Shown here piece after piece: positions 45,311 to 54,690 of a stretch of 55,457 nucleotides of DNA (position 1 is its first letter; every line of letters begins with the position of its first letter). The stretch is from positions 1 through 55,457 of the forward strand of contig JBAYDV010000004.1 of assembly GCA_041668045.1 (NCBI GenBank), written 5' to 3'. The notes below the pieces were generated by a model that searched no databases, was not told the origin of the DNA, and saw only the letters and a program-made list of their open reading frames with translations. A program made the position numbers and the translations under genes. The stretch is from JBAYDV01 sp041668045 (GTDB lineage Bacteria > Bacteroidota > Bacteroidia > Bacteroidales > UBA932).

Positions 45311-46571
45311 AGCTGCTATATGTACTATAGGTGATGAGATTCTTATAGGACAAATCGTAGATACAAATTCTTCAGCTATAGCTAAAGAATTAAATCTCTT
45401 AGGAATACAAGTTAGTCAAATGCAATCTATAGCTGACGACCATGATAAAATAATACAATCATTAGATAACTTGCTGAAGGAAAATGATATAGTATTAATT
45501 ACCGGAGGTCTTGGTCCTACTAAAGATGATATAACCAAACAAGCATTAGCAGATCTATTTGGTTCTAAAGGTTCATATATAAATAAAGAGCAACAAGAAA
45601 TTAATAAAATACGACTAACCAGAAGAAAAATCGCAATGATAAACACGAATTTTCTTCAATCTGAAGTTCCTGAAGGCTCAGAGGTGATAGTAAATGAAAT
45701 AGGCACTGCACCATGCATCCTATTCAGATTCAAAAAGGAACAATATTCACATTGCCCCGTATTATATTCTATGCCTGGTGTGCCGCATGAAACTAAGCAA
45801 TTAATTCCTAAAGTCTTAGATGATATAAAATCGCACTATAAATTAGAACATATTTATCATAAAACGATGATGACTTTTGGAGTGCCAGAATCATTATTGG
45901 CTGAACAAATCTCAGAGTGGGAAAACAACTTACCTAAAGGAATGAAGTTAGCATATCTACCTAATCAATTCTTGGGAATTAGATTAAGACTTTCAGTATA
46001 TGGCAATAAAAATCTTACTTTAAGCGACATAGACCAACAATTTGAAAAGGTAAAAACAATATTGGGAAATAATTTTTATGGATATGGTAATGACACTTTG
46101 CCTATAGCCATAGGAAGAATACTGAAAAAATATCATAAAACTGTAGCTACAGCAGAATCTTGTACTGCTGGATTAATTTCATCACTTCTTACTTCTGTTC
46201 CTGGTTCTTCAGAATATGTAATGGGAGGCGTAGTTAGTTATTCTAATAATATTAAAACTAAAATATTAAAAGTAGATCCTAAAATAATTAATGAATTTGG
46301 AGCTGTCAGTCGTCAATGTGTAGAACAAATGGCTAAAGGTGTGAAAAATCTTATGAATACCGACTATGCAGTCGCTACTTCAGGAATATCTGGCCCCGGT
46401 GGTGGAAGTAAAGAGAAACCAGTTGGAACTATCTGGATGGCAGTAGCTTATAAAGATAAAGTCATAAGTAAAAGCTTAGTTTTCAATAGCACAAGACAGA
46501 TTAATACACAACTATTCGCTTCTTGGGCACTTGACTATCTAAGACGTACTATAGAAGAAAACGATGAATAA
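45303..46571 (+). CDS. cinA: CinA-family protein (MoCF domain plus nicotinamide-nucleotide amidase)
   Basis: A 422-aa two-domain protein. The N-terminal molybdopterin-binding-like COG1058 domain (about 1-170, with IGDEILIGQIVDTNS and GGLGPTKDD) is an ADP-ribose pyrophosphatase in studied homologues. The C-terminal PncC domain (about 265-420, with ATAESCTAGLISS and SGISGPGGGS) deamidates nicotinamide mononucleotide. Together they recycle pyridine nucleotides. It overlaps the pyrD stop by 8 nt. Its 3' end overlaps the convergent M19-like gene by 23 nt. Confidence 0.9.
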   Translation: MNKAAICTIGDEILIGQIVDTNSSAIAKELNLLGIQVSQMQSIADDHDKIIQSLDNLLKENDIVLITGGLGPTKDDITKQALADLFGSKGSYINKEQQEINKIRLTRRKIAMINTNFLQSEVPEGSEVIVNEIGTAPCILFRFKKEQYSHCPVLYSMPGVPHETKQLIPKVLDDIKSHYKLEHIYHKTMMTFGVPESLLAEQISEWENNLPKGMKLAYLPNQFLGIRLRLSVYGNKNLTLSDIDQQFEKVKTILGNNFYGYGNDTLPIAIGRILKKYHKTVATAESCTAGLISSLLTSVPGSSEYVMGGVVSYSNNIKTKILKVDPKIINEFGAVSRQCVEQMAKGVKNLMNTDYAVATSGISGPGGGSKEKPVGTIWMAVAYKDKVISKSLVFNSTRQINTQLFASWALDYLRRTIEENDE

Positions 46572-47526
46572 AATTCAGTCCTGTTATTTTTGAAATATCA
46601 GAATCGGAATAAGCATTTTGGATGAGAATATCATTGATAATAGAAAGATCGATATTTTCATCCATTTTTTTTGGATGTAAAGTATATTTACTGATATTAC
46701 TTCCTATGCAGATGAAAGAACTTGCATCAGAATCTGGAATATCTTGTGAAGACTCTATTAGATTTCTTACCCTCGTCAATTCAGTTGTAAAACTTTCATA
46801 ATTTATAGATAATGCCCTATTTAATTTATCTAACATTCTTGATAAATGATCTTCTAAAACTTCATTACGAGGCTCATCTATAAATTTTTCATACAAAATT
46901 TGATATTTTTCATAAGCTTCTTTAAATTCTGTATCAAATTTTAATTTTTCTCTTAATTCGTTCTCAAAAGTCAATGATAAATCTATTTCGATTAAGGAAC
47001 CTTTCTTAATTTTAGAAATGATCTCAGCATCTGATAATAAATATGATTGATAAATTTCAGGATAACCTTTACCATTTATTAAAAATATACCAAGTTTAGC
47101 ATAAAACTGATGAAGAAATGCATCTCCTTCAATATTATTAGAATCTAAAATAAATAAAACTGATAATAATCCCTCCTCTTTATTTCTAAGCAAATCTTCT
47201 AAATTAAGAGCTAATCTTACAATATTCTTATTCTGTTCAATCATATCTAACACCACAGATGCTAACTCTAAATAATCTCCACTAAATGCTCTTTCTTCTA
47301 AAATTTTATCTTTAGAAAAAGTATTTTTTGAACCATAATCACCTTTAGATAAAGTATTTACAAACCACTGCCACCTCTCCTGCTTATTATAAGAATAACT
47401 AGACAAATTTACACAAATAACATCAACTCCCTTACTAATAATTAATTCAAAATTTATATTATCTATAGATAAAGGAGATAATAAATATCTTGTATCGACT
47501 ACTAGTTTAGGAAGATTATTATTCAT
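46549..47526 (-). CDS. M19 dipeptidase-like protein without metal ligands
   Basis: A 325-aa protein that resembles the membrane dipeptidase (M19) fold: LLSVLFILDSN matches the usual IGIEGG strand, LSDAEIISKIKKGSLIEIDLS matches the helix before DLSH, and the C-terminal FICIGSNISKYTLHP ... NDILIQNAYSDSDISKITGLNFIHRF matches VGLGTDFDG ... SEEDIEKIWGGNFLRV. The zinc ligands are gone: VDTRYL in place of DxHxD, DLSL in place of DLSH, and SNIS in place of DFDG. The middle is shortened and replaced by a charged helical stretch. It is probably not a peptidase. It precedes rlmB's stop region on the same strand (24-nt gap) and converges on cinA. Confidence 0.55.
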   Translation of the reverse strand: MNNNLPKLVVDTRYLLSPLSIDNINFELIISKGVDVICVNLSSYSYNKQERWQWFVNTLSKGDYGSKNTFSKDKILEERAFSGDYLELASVVLDMIEQNKNIVRLALNLEDLLRNKEEGLLSVLFILDSNNIEGDAFLHQFYAKLGIFLINGKGYPEIYQSYLLSDAEIISKIKKGSLIEIDLSLTFENELREKLKFDTEFKEAYEKYQILYEKFIDEPRNEVLEDHLSRMLDKLNRALSINYESFTTELTRVRNLIESSQDIPDSDASSFICIGSNISKYTLHPKKMDENIDLSIINDILIQNAYSDSDISKITGLNFIHRFLL

Positions 47527-47550
47527 TGATCAACTACGATTCTTTAATTA

Positions 47551-48294
47551 TTATCTTCTTTGACGAACAGCCTCATATAAGACGACAGAAGTAGCTACAG
47601 ATACATTTAAAGAACCAATCTCTCCCATCATAGGTATCTTAACACTTTCATCACTTAAAGATAAAACCGACTTAGAAACACCTTTACCCTCTGATCCCAT
47701 AACGATTACTGTTGGTTTCTTAAAATCAACATCATAAATAAAATTACTAGATTTCTCAGAAGCAACTACGATTTGAAACCCTTTTTCTTTTAGATAAAAA
47801 ATAGGCAATCTCAAATTAGGAGTCTTACAAGTATCTATTCTTAACAATGCACCAGCTGAAGTTTTAATAGCATCTGCATTAATCGCAGCACCCCCCTTAG
47901 CAGGTAAAATAAGGCCAGAAACACCAGCACACTCAGATGTACGAGCGATAGCACCGAAATTTCTAACATCACTCACTCCATCAAGCATAATAAAAATAGG
48001 AGCATCATTCTTAGCCAAAGCCTTTTCCACTAAAGTCTCTAGATCCACATACTCAATATTAGAAATAAAAGCTATAACTCCTTGATGAGCCCCTCTTTTT
48101 ATCCTATCAAGTCTCTCTATTGGCACAAACTGTGCAGTTATATTTTTCTCCTCCAATAACACCATCAACTCTCTAAACTGATCCCCTTCTAACCCTTTCT
48201 TAATCATGACCTTCTCAATAGTCTTTCCTGAAAGAATAGCCTCAGTAACTGAATGCATTCCAAAAAGGTAATGCTGTTTTATTTCTTTTTCCAT
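47551..48294 (-). CDS. rlmB: 23S rRNA 2'-O-methyltransferase, RlmB/TrmH family
   Basis: A 247-aa SPOUT methyltransferase. An N-terminal RNA-binding domain (about 1-80, starting HYLFGMHSVTEAI) is followed by the knot domain with SDVRNFGAIARTSECAG, MGSEGKGVS and SLNVSVATSVVLYE. This fits RlmB, which methylates G2251 of 23S rRNA in E. coli; the exact target here is inferred. A longer frame starts at 48342 inside the ABC-F gene; the ATG at 48294 gives the proper HYLFG start and a 22-nt gap. Confidence 0.87.
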   Translation of the reverse strand: MEKEIKQHYLFGMHSVTEAILSGKTIEKVMIKKGLEGDQFRELMVLLEEKNITAQFVPIERLDRIKRGAHQGVIAFISNIEYVDLETLVEKALAKNDAPIFIMLDGVSDVRNFGAIARTSECAGVSGLILPAKGGAAINADAIKTSAGALLRIDTCKTPNLRLPIFYLKEKGFQIVVASEKSSNFIYDVDFKKPTVIVMGSEGKGVSKSVLSLSDESVKIPMMGEIGSLNVSVATSVVLYEAVRQRR

Positions 48295-48316
48295 TTTATA
48301 ATATTTTCGTGGATTT

Positions 48317-50293
48317 TTAATTATTATTTTCAAGTTCCTCACTCGCGCTCATCCATAAACTCATTTTATCATCATACATACGCTTCATCTCAAGATACTC
48401 ACGAGTTAACTTGTCAATATCGGTATTTTTTTCGGGAGTTGCTAATTTTTTTTCAATATCTTTAATTCCATTTTCAAGCTTCTCCATTTCTTTCTCCAAC
48501 TTCTTAACAACGCTTTGCTTACGTCTTAATTCCTTTTGTTCCTCGAAAGAAAGCTTAACTTCCACCTTCTTAGGAGTAGTTTTCTGCGGCTTCTTTTTTT
48601 CTTTTTTCACGGCAATGCTCGCCTCTGCGGACTTTTCTGCTGCGAGAGAAGAAGTAACACTTGTGTTGAGTAACTGCAAATCCTCTAGCTTACGATCACG
48701 TAAAAAGGCATCAATACCCCCCATATGTTCTTTAATTCTACCATCCCTGAATTCATATACCTTATCGACCAATCCCTTAAGAAAATCCCTATCATGAGAA
48801 ACTATAATTAAGGTACCATCATACATATTCAAAGCCTGCTTTAAAATATCTTTAGACTTTATATCCATATGATTAGTAGGCTCATCAAGTGCTAATAAAT
48901 TATAAGGTTTTAGAATCAATTTAGCCATAGCTAAACGAGCTCTTTCTCCTCCACTTAACACAGACACTTTCTTATCAATATCCTCATTTTTAAATAAAAA
49001 TGCAGCCAAAATATCTCTTAATTTAGTACGAATATCTCCTACTGCTATTTTATCTAAAGTATCATAAACAGTCTCATTCATATTCAAGATATCCTCTTGA
49101 TTCTGCGCATAATACCCAAGAGCTACATTATAACCTAAATCTGCACTACCCTCTAGTGGAGTTAAATCACCAGTAAGAATCTTCATCATAGTACTCTTAC
49201 CCTCGCCATTCTTTCCAACGAAAGCCACTTTCTCACCTCTCTCCACCACGATATTAGCATCAGAAAAAACCCTCTTCTGAGGATATCCTCCGACCATATC
49301 GACAGTTTTAAAAACTACTTGTCCAGAACGAGGAGCTGGAGGAAATTTTACATTCATCGCCTCAGTATCCTCAATATCAATCTCTATCCTGTCAAGCTTA
49401 TCAAGAGCCTTAATTCTTGATTGAACTTGATTAGACTTAGTAGCTTTATATCTAAATTTATTTATAAACTCTTCATTCTTTTCAATCATACGCTGCTGAT
49501 TCTCATATGCAGCACGCTGTTGATCCATACGCTCCTTACGAAGAACTAAATATTTAGAATAAGAAGCCTTATAATCATATATCTTTCCCAGTACTATCTC
49601 GACAGTCCTCGTCGTTACACTATCAAGAAACCTCCTGTCATGTGATATTAATAAAATAGACGAACCATAAGATTTTAGATAATCCTCCAACCATTGAATA
49701 GATTCTATATCAAGATGATTAGTAGGCTCATCCAGCATCAACATATCAGGTTTTCTTAATAAGACTTTAGCCAACTCCACACGCATATTCCAGCCTTGGG
49801 AAAAGGTACTACGGAGCTTATTAAAATCACTTCTCTTAAAACCTAATCCTAATAAAGTCTTCTCAGCTGTAGGCCTGGCATCTTCTGTCCCTGAAATACT
49901 AAGTTTATCTGTAATATCATTTAGCTCTATTATAAGATTCTGATACTCTTTAGATTCATAATCAGTTCTCTCAGAGAGCTGAGTATTAATAACTTTGAGA
50001 CGATCATTTAAAGCATCAATCTCAGAGAACACTAACATGGTATCATCGATAATTGTTTTATCCTTAGAATAATTCATAATCTGAGGAAGATAACCTATTG
50101 TCATATCCTTAGGATGCATAATACTACCTGAAGTAGGCATTTGTTGCTTCATGATAAGTTTCATTATAGTTGACTTACCAGCACCATTTTTGCCCACTAA
50201 AGCCACATGCTCAGAATCACTTATATGGAAATTTATATTATCGAGTAGTGTATAACCACCAAAAGAAACACTTAAATCATTTATTGATATCAT
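48317..50293 (-). CDS. ABC-F family ATP-binding protein (ribosome-associated)
   Basis: A 658-aa soluble protein with two ABC ATPase domains and no membrane part. First domain: Walker A GKNGAGKST, signature FSQGW, Walker B MLMLDEPTNHLD. The second: GKNGEGKST, LSGGERARLAMAK, LLALDEPTNHMD. Between them lies the charged linker, and a C-terminal coiled coil with long Lys/Glu helices (about 560-658). The ABC-F proteins act on translating ribosomes (Uup, EttA and resistance types). The C-terminal coiled coil favours the Uup type. Its start overlaps the thioesterase stop by 4 nt. Confidence 0.9.
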   Translation of the reverse strand: MISINDLSVSFGGYTLLDNINFHISDSEHVALVGKNGAGKSTIMKLIMKQQMPTSGSIMHPKDMTIGYLPQIMNYSKDKTIIDDTMLVFSEIDALNDRLKVINTQLSERTDYESKEYQNLIIELNDITDKLSISGTEDARPTAEKTLLGLGFKRSDFNKLRSTFSQGWNMRVELAKVLLRKPDMLMLDEPTNHLDIESIQWLEDYLKSYGSSILLISHDRRFLDSVTTRTVEIVLGKIYDYKASYSKYLVLRKERMDQQRAAYENQQRMIEKNEEFINKFRYKATKSNQVQSRIKALDKLDRIEIDIEDTEAMNVKFPPAPRSGQVVFKTVDMVGGYPQKRVFSDANIVVERGEKVAFVGKNGEGKSTMMKILTGDLTPLEGSADLGYNVALGYYAQNQEDILNMNETVYDTLDKIAVGDIRTKLRDILAAFLFKNEDIDKKVSVLSGGERARLAMAKLILKPYNLLALDEPTNHMDIKSKDILKQALNMYDGTLIIVSHDRDFLKGLVDKVYEFRDGRIKEHMGGIDAFLRDRKLEDLQLLNTSVTSSLAAEKSAEASIAVKKEKKKPQKTTPKKVEVKLSFEEQKELRRKQSVVKKLEKEMEKLENGIKDIEKKLATPEKNTDIDKLTREYLEMKRMYDDKMSLWMSASEELENNN

Positions 50294-50709
50294 ACTCCCA
50301 ATCCTACTTTTCTAATCGCCTCATGAAATGCTTCAGGACATCTTGTTGGCCTTCTTGTATCAGACTTAATAAAGCCTAATACGATCTTAGCTGTACACAA
50401 TAACACTTCATCCTGATTATAAATCTCATTTAAAACTTCAACTTTAGCCATAGGATCTTTTTCTATCATGGAAACTACGGTTAATACATCATCTACTTTA
50501 GCCACATGTTTATAATGAAGTTCCACACTCACAACTGGCATCATAACATGTAACTTTTTTTCAAACTCTCCTATTGGAAGTCCGCCTTTTGTCATCATAT
50601 CACACCTACCTACCTCACAATAACGCACATAATTACTATGATGAACTATTCCCATCTGGTCACACTCATAATAACGAACAGGAAATTTTACTATAGATTT
50701 ACAAATCAT
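50290..50709 (-). CDS. Acyl-CoA thioesterase (4HBT/YbgC family)
   Basis: A 139-aa hotdog-fold thioesterase. The family motif is VRYYECDQMGIVHHSNYVRY, with an Asp in CDQMG as catalytic residue. It hydrolyses acyl-CoA or acyl-ACP; the chain length is not readable. It is translationally coupled to the ABC-F gene (ATGA overlap) and follows valS by 14 nt, but no functional link is evident. Confidence 0.85.
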   Translation of the reverse strand: MICKSIVKFPVRYYECDQMGIVHHSNYVRYCEVGRCDMMTKGGLPIGEFEKKLHVMMPVVSVELHYKHVAKVDDVLTVVSMIEKDPMAKVEVLNEIYNQDEVLLCTAKIVLGFIKSDTRRPTRCPEAFHEAIRKVGLGV

Positions 50710-50723
50710 ATATTTTAACTTTT

Positions 50724-53378
50724 TTATTTTAACAAACTTTTAATACCTTCCTCTAGTTTTTCTATTTTAGAAGTAGCATCAGACTGTTTCTTTTTCTCAA
50801 GATCCACTACTTTCTTAGGTGCATTAGCCACAAATCTCTCATTAGATAATTTAGCATTCACACCTTTAAGAAATCCTTTTAAATGCTTAAGTTCAGCCTG
50901 CATCTTAGCGACTTCTTCTTCTACATTTACCTTACCAGTCAAAGGTACTAAAAACTCTATAGTCCCTACCATAAAAGATGAACCAGATTCCATATTATCA
51001 AAATCATCAACAAATTCTATATTCGCGATATTAGCCATCTTAACTACAATAGAGATCAAATCCTCAGGAAAGTCTTTTCCTTTAATAATAAGATTTAATT
51101 CCTCATGAGGAGATAAACCTTTACTCTGTCTTATATTTCTGATATTAGCGATAGTAGTAAAAGCCTGATCAAATTCATTAATTCGAGCAGTAGAAAAACT
51201 ACCTGGTTTAGGCTGTTGTTCTAACATGATAGTTTCACCATCAGCTCTTTCCGCTATATTTTGCCATAATTCCTCAGTAATAAAAGGCATTACTGGATGA
51301 AGTAATTTAAGTAAAACATCAAAGAATTCAAGAGTCTTATCATAAGTCTCTTTATCTATAGGCTTACCATACTCAGGTTTAATAATCTCAAGATACCAAC
51401 CACAGTAATCATCTCTAAATAATTTATAAAGACTCATTAAAGCATCAGAAATCCTGAACTTATCAAAATTAGCATTGACTTCAGTCATCGTCTGATCCAA
51501 TTTATTCTGGAACCATTCAATAGCTAATTTAGAAAAATCGCTTTGATCTAAATCTGAACTTACCGTCCATCCTTTAATCAAACGATAAGAATTCCACATC
51601 TTATTACTAAAATTACGGCCTTGCTCTACCTGTGATTCATCAAATAATATATCATTACCAGCAGAAGTACATAACATCATACCCATTCTCACACCATCAG
51701 CACCATATTTTTCTATTAACATAATAGGATCAGGAGAATTACCTAAAGACTTAGACATTTTTCTACCTTTCTTATCACGAACTATACCAGTTAAATAAAC
51801 ATTTCTAAATGGTATGTTTTGACAGAACTCATCTCCAGCCATAACCATCTTAGCTACCCAGAAGAATAATATTTCAGGAGCTGTTACTAAATCATTAGTA
51901 GGATAATAGTATTTTAAATCAGCATTACCTTCTTTCTCAGGGAAACCTGGTTTAGAAGGATCAAATACAGACATTGGCCATAACCAAGAAGAAAACCAGG
52001 TATCAAGCACATCCTCATCTTGATGAAGATCGTCCATTGTCACAGATGGATCTATTTTCTTAGCCGCCTGCAAAGCTGCCTCAGGAGATGATTCTACTAC
52101 TACGCCACCATTGCCAAAATAATAAGCAGGAATTTGTTGTCCCCACCATAGCTGACGAGAGATACACCAATCATGTACAGTCTCCATCCAATGGCGATAT
52201 GTATTTTTAAACTTATCTGGTATTAAACTAATTTGACCAGAAGTTACTTTTTCAAGAGCAGTAGCTGCCAAATCGCTCATTTTTAAGAACCATTGCTGAG
52301 AAAGACGAGGCTCAATAACCGCATTTGTTCTCTCAGAATAACCTATTGGAGATGTATAATCCTCTATCTTAACAAGATTTCCAGATTCCTCTAGCATCTT
52401 AACCACTTTCTTACGAGCTACAAAACGATCCTCTCCTACTAAAATTTGAGCTTTCTCATTTAACTTACCATGATCATCAATAATATCTAGTACAGGAAGA
52501 TTAAATTTCATACCGATCTCATAATCATGAACATCATGAGCTGGAGTAATCTTAAGACAACCTGTACCGAATTCCATACTTACGTAAGAATCTTCGATGA
52601 TAGGTATCTCTCTATTAATTAATGGAACAAATACTTTTTTCCCTCTTAGATTATGAAATCTTTCATCCTCAGGATTGATACAAACTGCAGCATCTGCCAT
52701 TATAGTTTCAGGACGAGTAGTAGCGATAGTAACAAATTCACTATCAGAAGGTTTCCCATCATTACTTACAGGATATCTTAAATAGTATAACTTAGATTTA
52801 GTCTCTTTATGTATAACTTCTTCATCACTTACTGCAGTATGTCCTTCCGGATCCCAATTGACCATACGTACACCTCTGTAAATCAGACCTTTTTTATAAA
52901 AATAAACAAAAGTATTAATAACAGCTTCACTTAAATCAGGATCCATAGTAAAACGAGTACGATCCCAATCACAAGAAGCTCCTAATTTTTTCAATTGTTC
53001 AAGAATAATACCACCATGTTTCTCTTTCCACGCCCATGCATGTTTCATAAACTCCTGACGAGTTAGATCTTTTTTCTCTATTCCTTCTTCTTTTAATTTA
53101 GCCACCACCTTAGCCTCAGTAGCTATTGAAGCATGATCCGTTCCAGGAACCCAACAAGCATTTTTTCCATTCATACGTGCTCTTCTCACCAATATATCTT
53201 GAAGAGTATTGTTTAACATATGCCCCATATGAAGCACTCCTGTCACGTTTGGTGGAGGGATAACGATTGAATAAGGTTCTCTTTCATCTGGTTCGCTATG
53301 GAAAAATTTATGATCCATCCAATAGGCATACCATTTATCTTCTACATTAATCGGATTATACTTTATAGGTAATTCCAT
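50724..53378 (-). CDS. valS: Valyl-tRNA synthetase (ValS)
   Basis: Charges tRNA-Val. The 884-aa class I enzyme has the HIGH motif as HMGH (50-53), an editing domain (about 190-350), KMSKS in GRKMSKSLGNS, an anticodon-binding helical domain, and a C-terminal coiled coil (about 815-884) typical of ValS. It is the first gene of a minus-strand set with the thioesterase, ABC-F, RlmB and M19-like genes, and diverges from the DUF3467 gene. Confidence 0.97.
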   Translation of the reverse strand: MELPIKYNPINVEDKWYAYWMDHKFFHSEPDEREPYSIVIPPPNVTGVLHMGHMLNNTLQDILVRRARMNGKNACWVPGTDHASIATEAKVVAKLKEEGIEKKDLTRQEFMKHAWAWKEKHGGIILEQLKKLGASCDWDRTRFTMDPDLSEAVINTFVYFYKKGLIYRGVRMVNWDPEGHTAVSDEEVIHKETKSKLYYLRYPVSNDGKPSDSEFVTIATTRPETIMADAAVCINPEDERFHNLRGKKVFVPLINREIPIIEDSYVSMEFGTGCLKITPAHDVHDYEIGMKFNLPVLDIIDDHGKLNEKAQILVGEDRFVARKKVVKMLEESGNLVKIEDYTSPIGYSERTNAVIEPRLSQQWFLKMSDLAATALEKVTSGQISLIPDKFKNTYRHWMETVHDWCISRQLWWGQQIPAYYFGNGGVVVESSPEAALQAAKKIDPSVTMDDLHQDEDVLDTWFSSWLWPMSVFDPSKPGFPEKEGNADLKYYYPTNDLVTAPEILFFWVAKMVMAGDEFCQNIPFRNVYLTGIVRDKKGRKMSKSLGNSPDPIMLIEKYGADGVRMGMMLCTSAGNDILFDESQVEQGRNFSNKMWNSYRLIKGWTVSSDLDQSDFSKLAIEWFQNKLDQTMTEVNANFDKFRISDALMSLYKLFRDDYCGWYLEIIKPEYGKPIDKETYDKTLEFFDVLLKLLHPVMPFITEELWQNIAERADGETIMLEQQPKPGSFSTARINEFDQAFTTIANIRNIRQSKGLSPHEELNLIIKGKDFPEDLISIVVKMANIANIEFVDDFDNMESGSSFMVGTIEFLVPLTGKVNVEEEVAKMQAELKHLKGFLKGVNAKLSNERFVANAPKKVVDLEKKKQSDATSKIEKLEEGIKSLLK

Positions 53379-53435
53379 TTCTATATTTTTATTTATTAAA
53401 ATTCTTTTTTAAGCATTATTCTTAATACTAATCGG

Positions 53436-53443
53436 CAAATTTA
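53436..53443 (-). promoter_or_regulatory. Possible -7 element of valS
   Basis: TAAATTTG on the minus strand, 57 nt before the valS ATG. The -33 is not obvious. No T-box-like structure was noticed in the leader. Confidence 0.33.
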
Positions 53444-53456
53444 AGTAAAAATGAAT

Positions 53457-53464
53457 TATATTTG
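53457..53464 (+). promoter_or_regulatory. Predicted -7 element of the DUF3467 gene
   Basis: TATATTTG ends 22 nt before the ATG at 53487 and is only 13 nt from the opposite -7 box of valS. Confidence 0.4.
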
Positions 53465-53486
53465 CATATATTAATAAAAAAATATC

Positions 53487-53801
53487 ATGAATAAGCCAAA
53501 CAATAACGATAAAGGACTAAATATCGAGATAAGTAATGAAGTAGCCAAAGGAATTTATTCTAATCTAGCCATTATTACACACTCTTCCAGCGAATTTGTT
53601 TTAGACTTCGTCAGAATTCTTCCAGGCACTCCTAAAGCAGAAGTAGCTACTAGAGCTATAATGGCTCCAGAGCATGCTAAAAGACTTTTAAAAGCTCTTA
53701 AAGATAACGTTGAAAAATACGAGAAGCAGTTTGGAGAAATTAATATTCCTAATAATCAACCGAGCATTCCAATGGGATTTATGCCTGGTGGAGAAGCTTA
53801 A
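53487..53801 (+). CDS. DUF3467 protein
   Basis: A 104-aa small soluble protein of a family found widely in Bacteroidota, of unknown function. The body (about 10-85) has the family pattern GIYSNLAIITHSSSEFVLDFVRILPG and a helix MAPEHAKRLLKALKDNVEKYEKQFG. The tail is Pro/Asn-rich (PNNQPSIPMGFMPGG). It heads a plus-strand set with a DUF2520 protein, KdsC and Maf. Confidence 0.87.
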   Translation: MNKPNNNDKGLNIEISNEVAKGIYSNLAIITHSSSEFVLDFVRILPGTPKAEVATRAIMAPEHAKRLLKALKDNVEKYEKQFGEINIPNNQPSIPMGFMPGGEA

Positions 53802-53813
53802 AAAAAAATTATA

Positions 53814-54674
53814 TTGAGTTTAGAGAAAAATATTCAACATATATCGGTAATAGGCTCTGGAAATATGGCCCATCGACTCTCCTACGCTTTTTTATCAGTA
53901 GGACGCACGATTGACTACATCTATAGCAAAACGCCAGAACACGCCCAAGATCTTTTGTCTTATTTACGGCAATATTGCTCGTCGTCGATAGCTACCGCAT
54001 GCGTAGAAGATCTCTCTCCACTCTTGTCCTCCGATTTAATAATAATAGCAGTATCGGATAAAGCTATAACATTCATAGTTAAGAAATTAATAGATATATT
54101 AGAAAAGGATAATCTCCAAAATAATACCCGAAATGAACTTCCAATTATAGTTCATACTTCTGGAGCCACATCTATTTCTGTATTGTCTCCATTATCACGA
54201 TTCAATATCCATTATGGAGTTCTATATCCTCTAATGTCTCTAAATAAAAATAGAATAACAGACTTTACAAAAGTCTTTTTTCTTTTAGAAGGAGACGATT
54301 CTGATACTGAACAAGAATTAAAAGAGCTTATAATATCTATACATTCTAAATATGTTTTTGTAACATCTGAAGAAAGATTAAAAATGCATGTAGCTGCAGT
54401 CTTCGCATCAAATTTCACTAATTATATGCTCGAAATGGCATACGATGTAGCAGGTGATTATGCCAAACTATTATTACCTTTAACTATAGAGACAGTAGAA
54501 AAAGCTTTTCAGAATACACCTGAAAAAATGATGACTGGTCCTGCTATTCGTAAAGATTTTATTACTTTAGAGGCTCATGAGAAGTTATTAAATAGAACTG
54601 GGAATCAAGAGGCGCTAGCTCTGTATAGATTTATAACTAATAATATTATTAATAAAAAAAATAATACCAAATAA
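53814..54674 (+). CDS. Rossmann-fold DUF2520 protein
   Basis: A 286-aa protein with an N-terminal NAD(P)-binding Rossmann domain (VIGSGNMAHRL, about residues 12-22) and a C-terminal helical DUF2520 domain (about 155-280, with ASNFTNYMLEMA), related in form to pyrroline-5-carboxylate reductase and 6-phosphogluconate dehydrogenase-like proteins. The start is TTG at 53814: the next ATG falls inside the Rossmann motif and would destroy it. There is a 12-nt gap after the DUF3467 gene. Its substrate is unknown. Confidence 0.82.
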   Translation: MSLEKNIQHISVIGSGNMAHRLSYAFLSVGRTIDYIYSKTPEHAQDLLSYLRQYCSSSIATACVEDLSPLLSSDLIIIAVSDKAITFIVKKLIDILEKDNLQNNTRNELPIIVHTSGATSISVLSPLSRFNIHYGVLYPLMSLNKNRITDFTKVFFLLEGDDSDTEQELKELIISIHSKYVFVTSEERLKMHVAAVFASNFTNYMLEMAYDVAGDYAKLLLPLTIETVEKAFQNTPEKMMTGPAIRKDFITLEAHEKLLNRTGNQEALALYRFITNNIINKKNNTK

Positions 54675-54690
54675 TTAATTGAAAATAAGT

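Noticed and set aside
48411..48797. A 128-codon open frame antisense to the ABC-F gene
   Set aside because: It mirrors the Lys/Glu-rich coiled coil as a Ser/Phe-rich peptide with no recognisable features.
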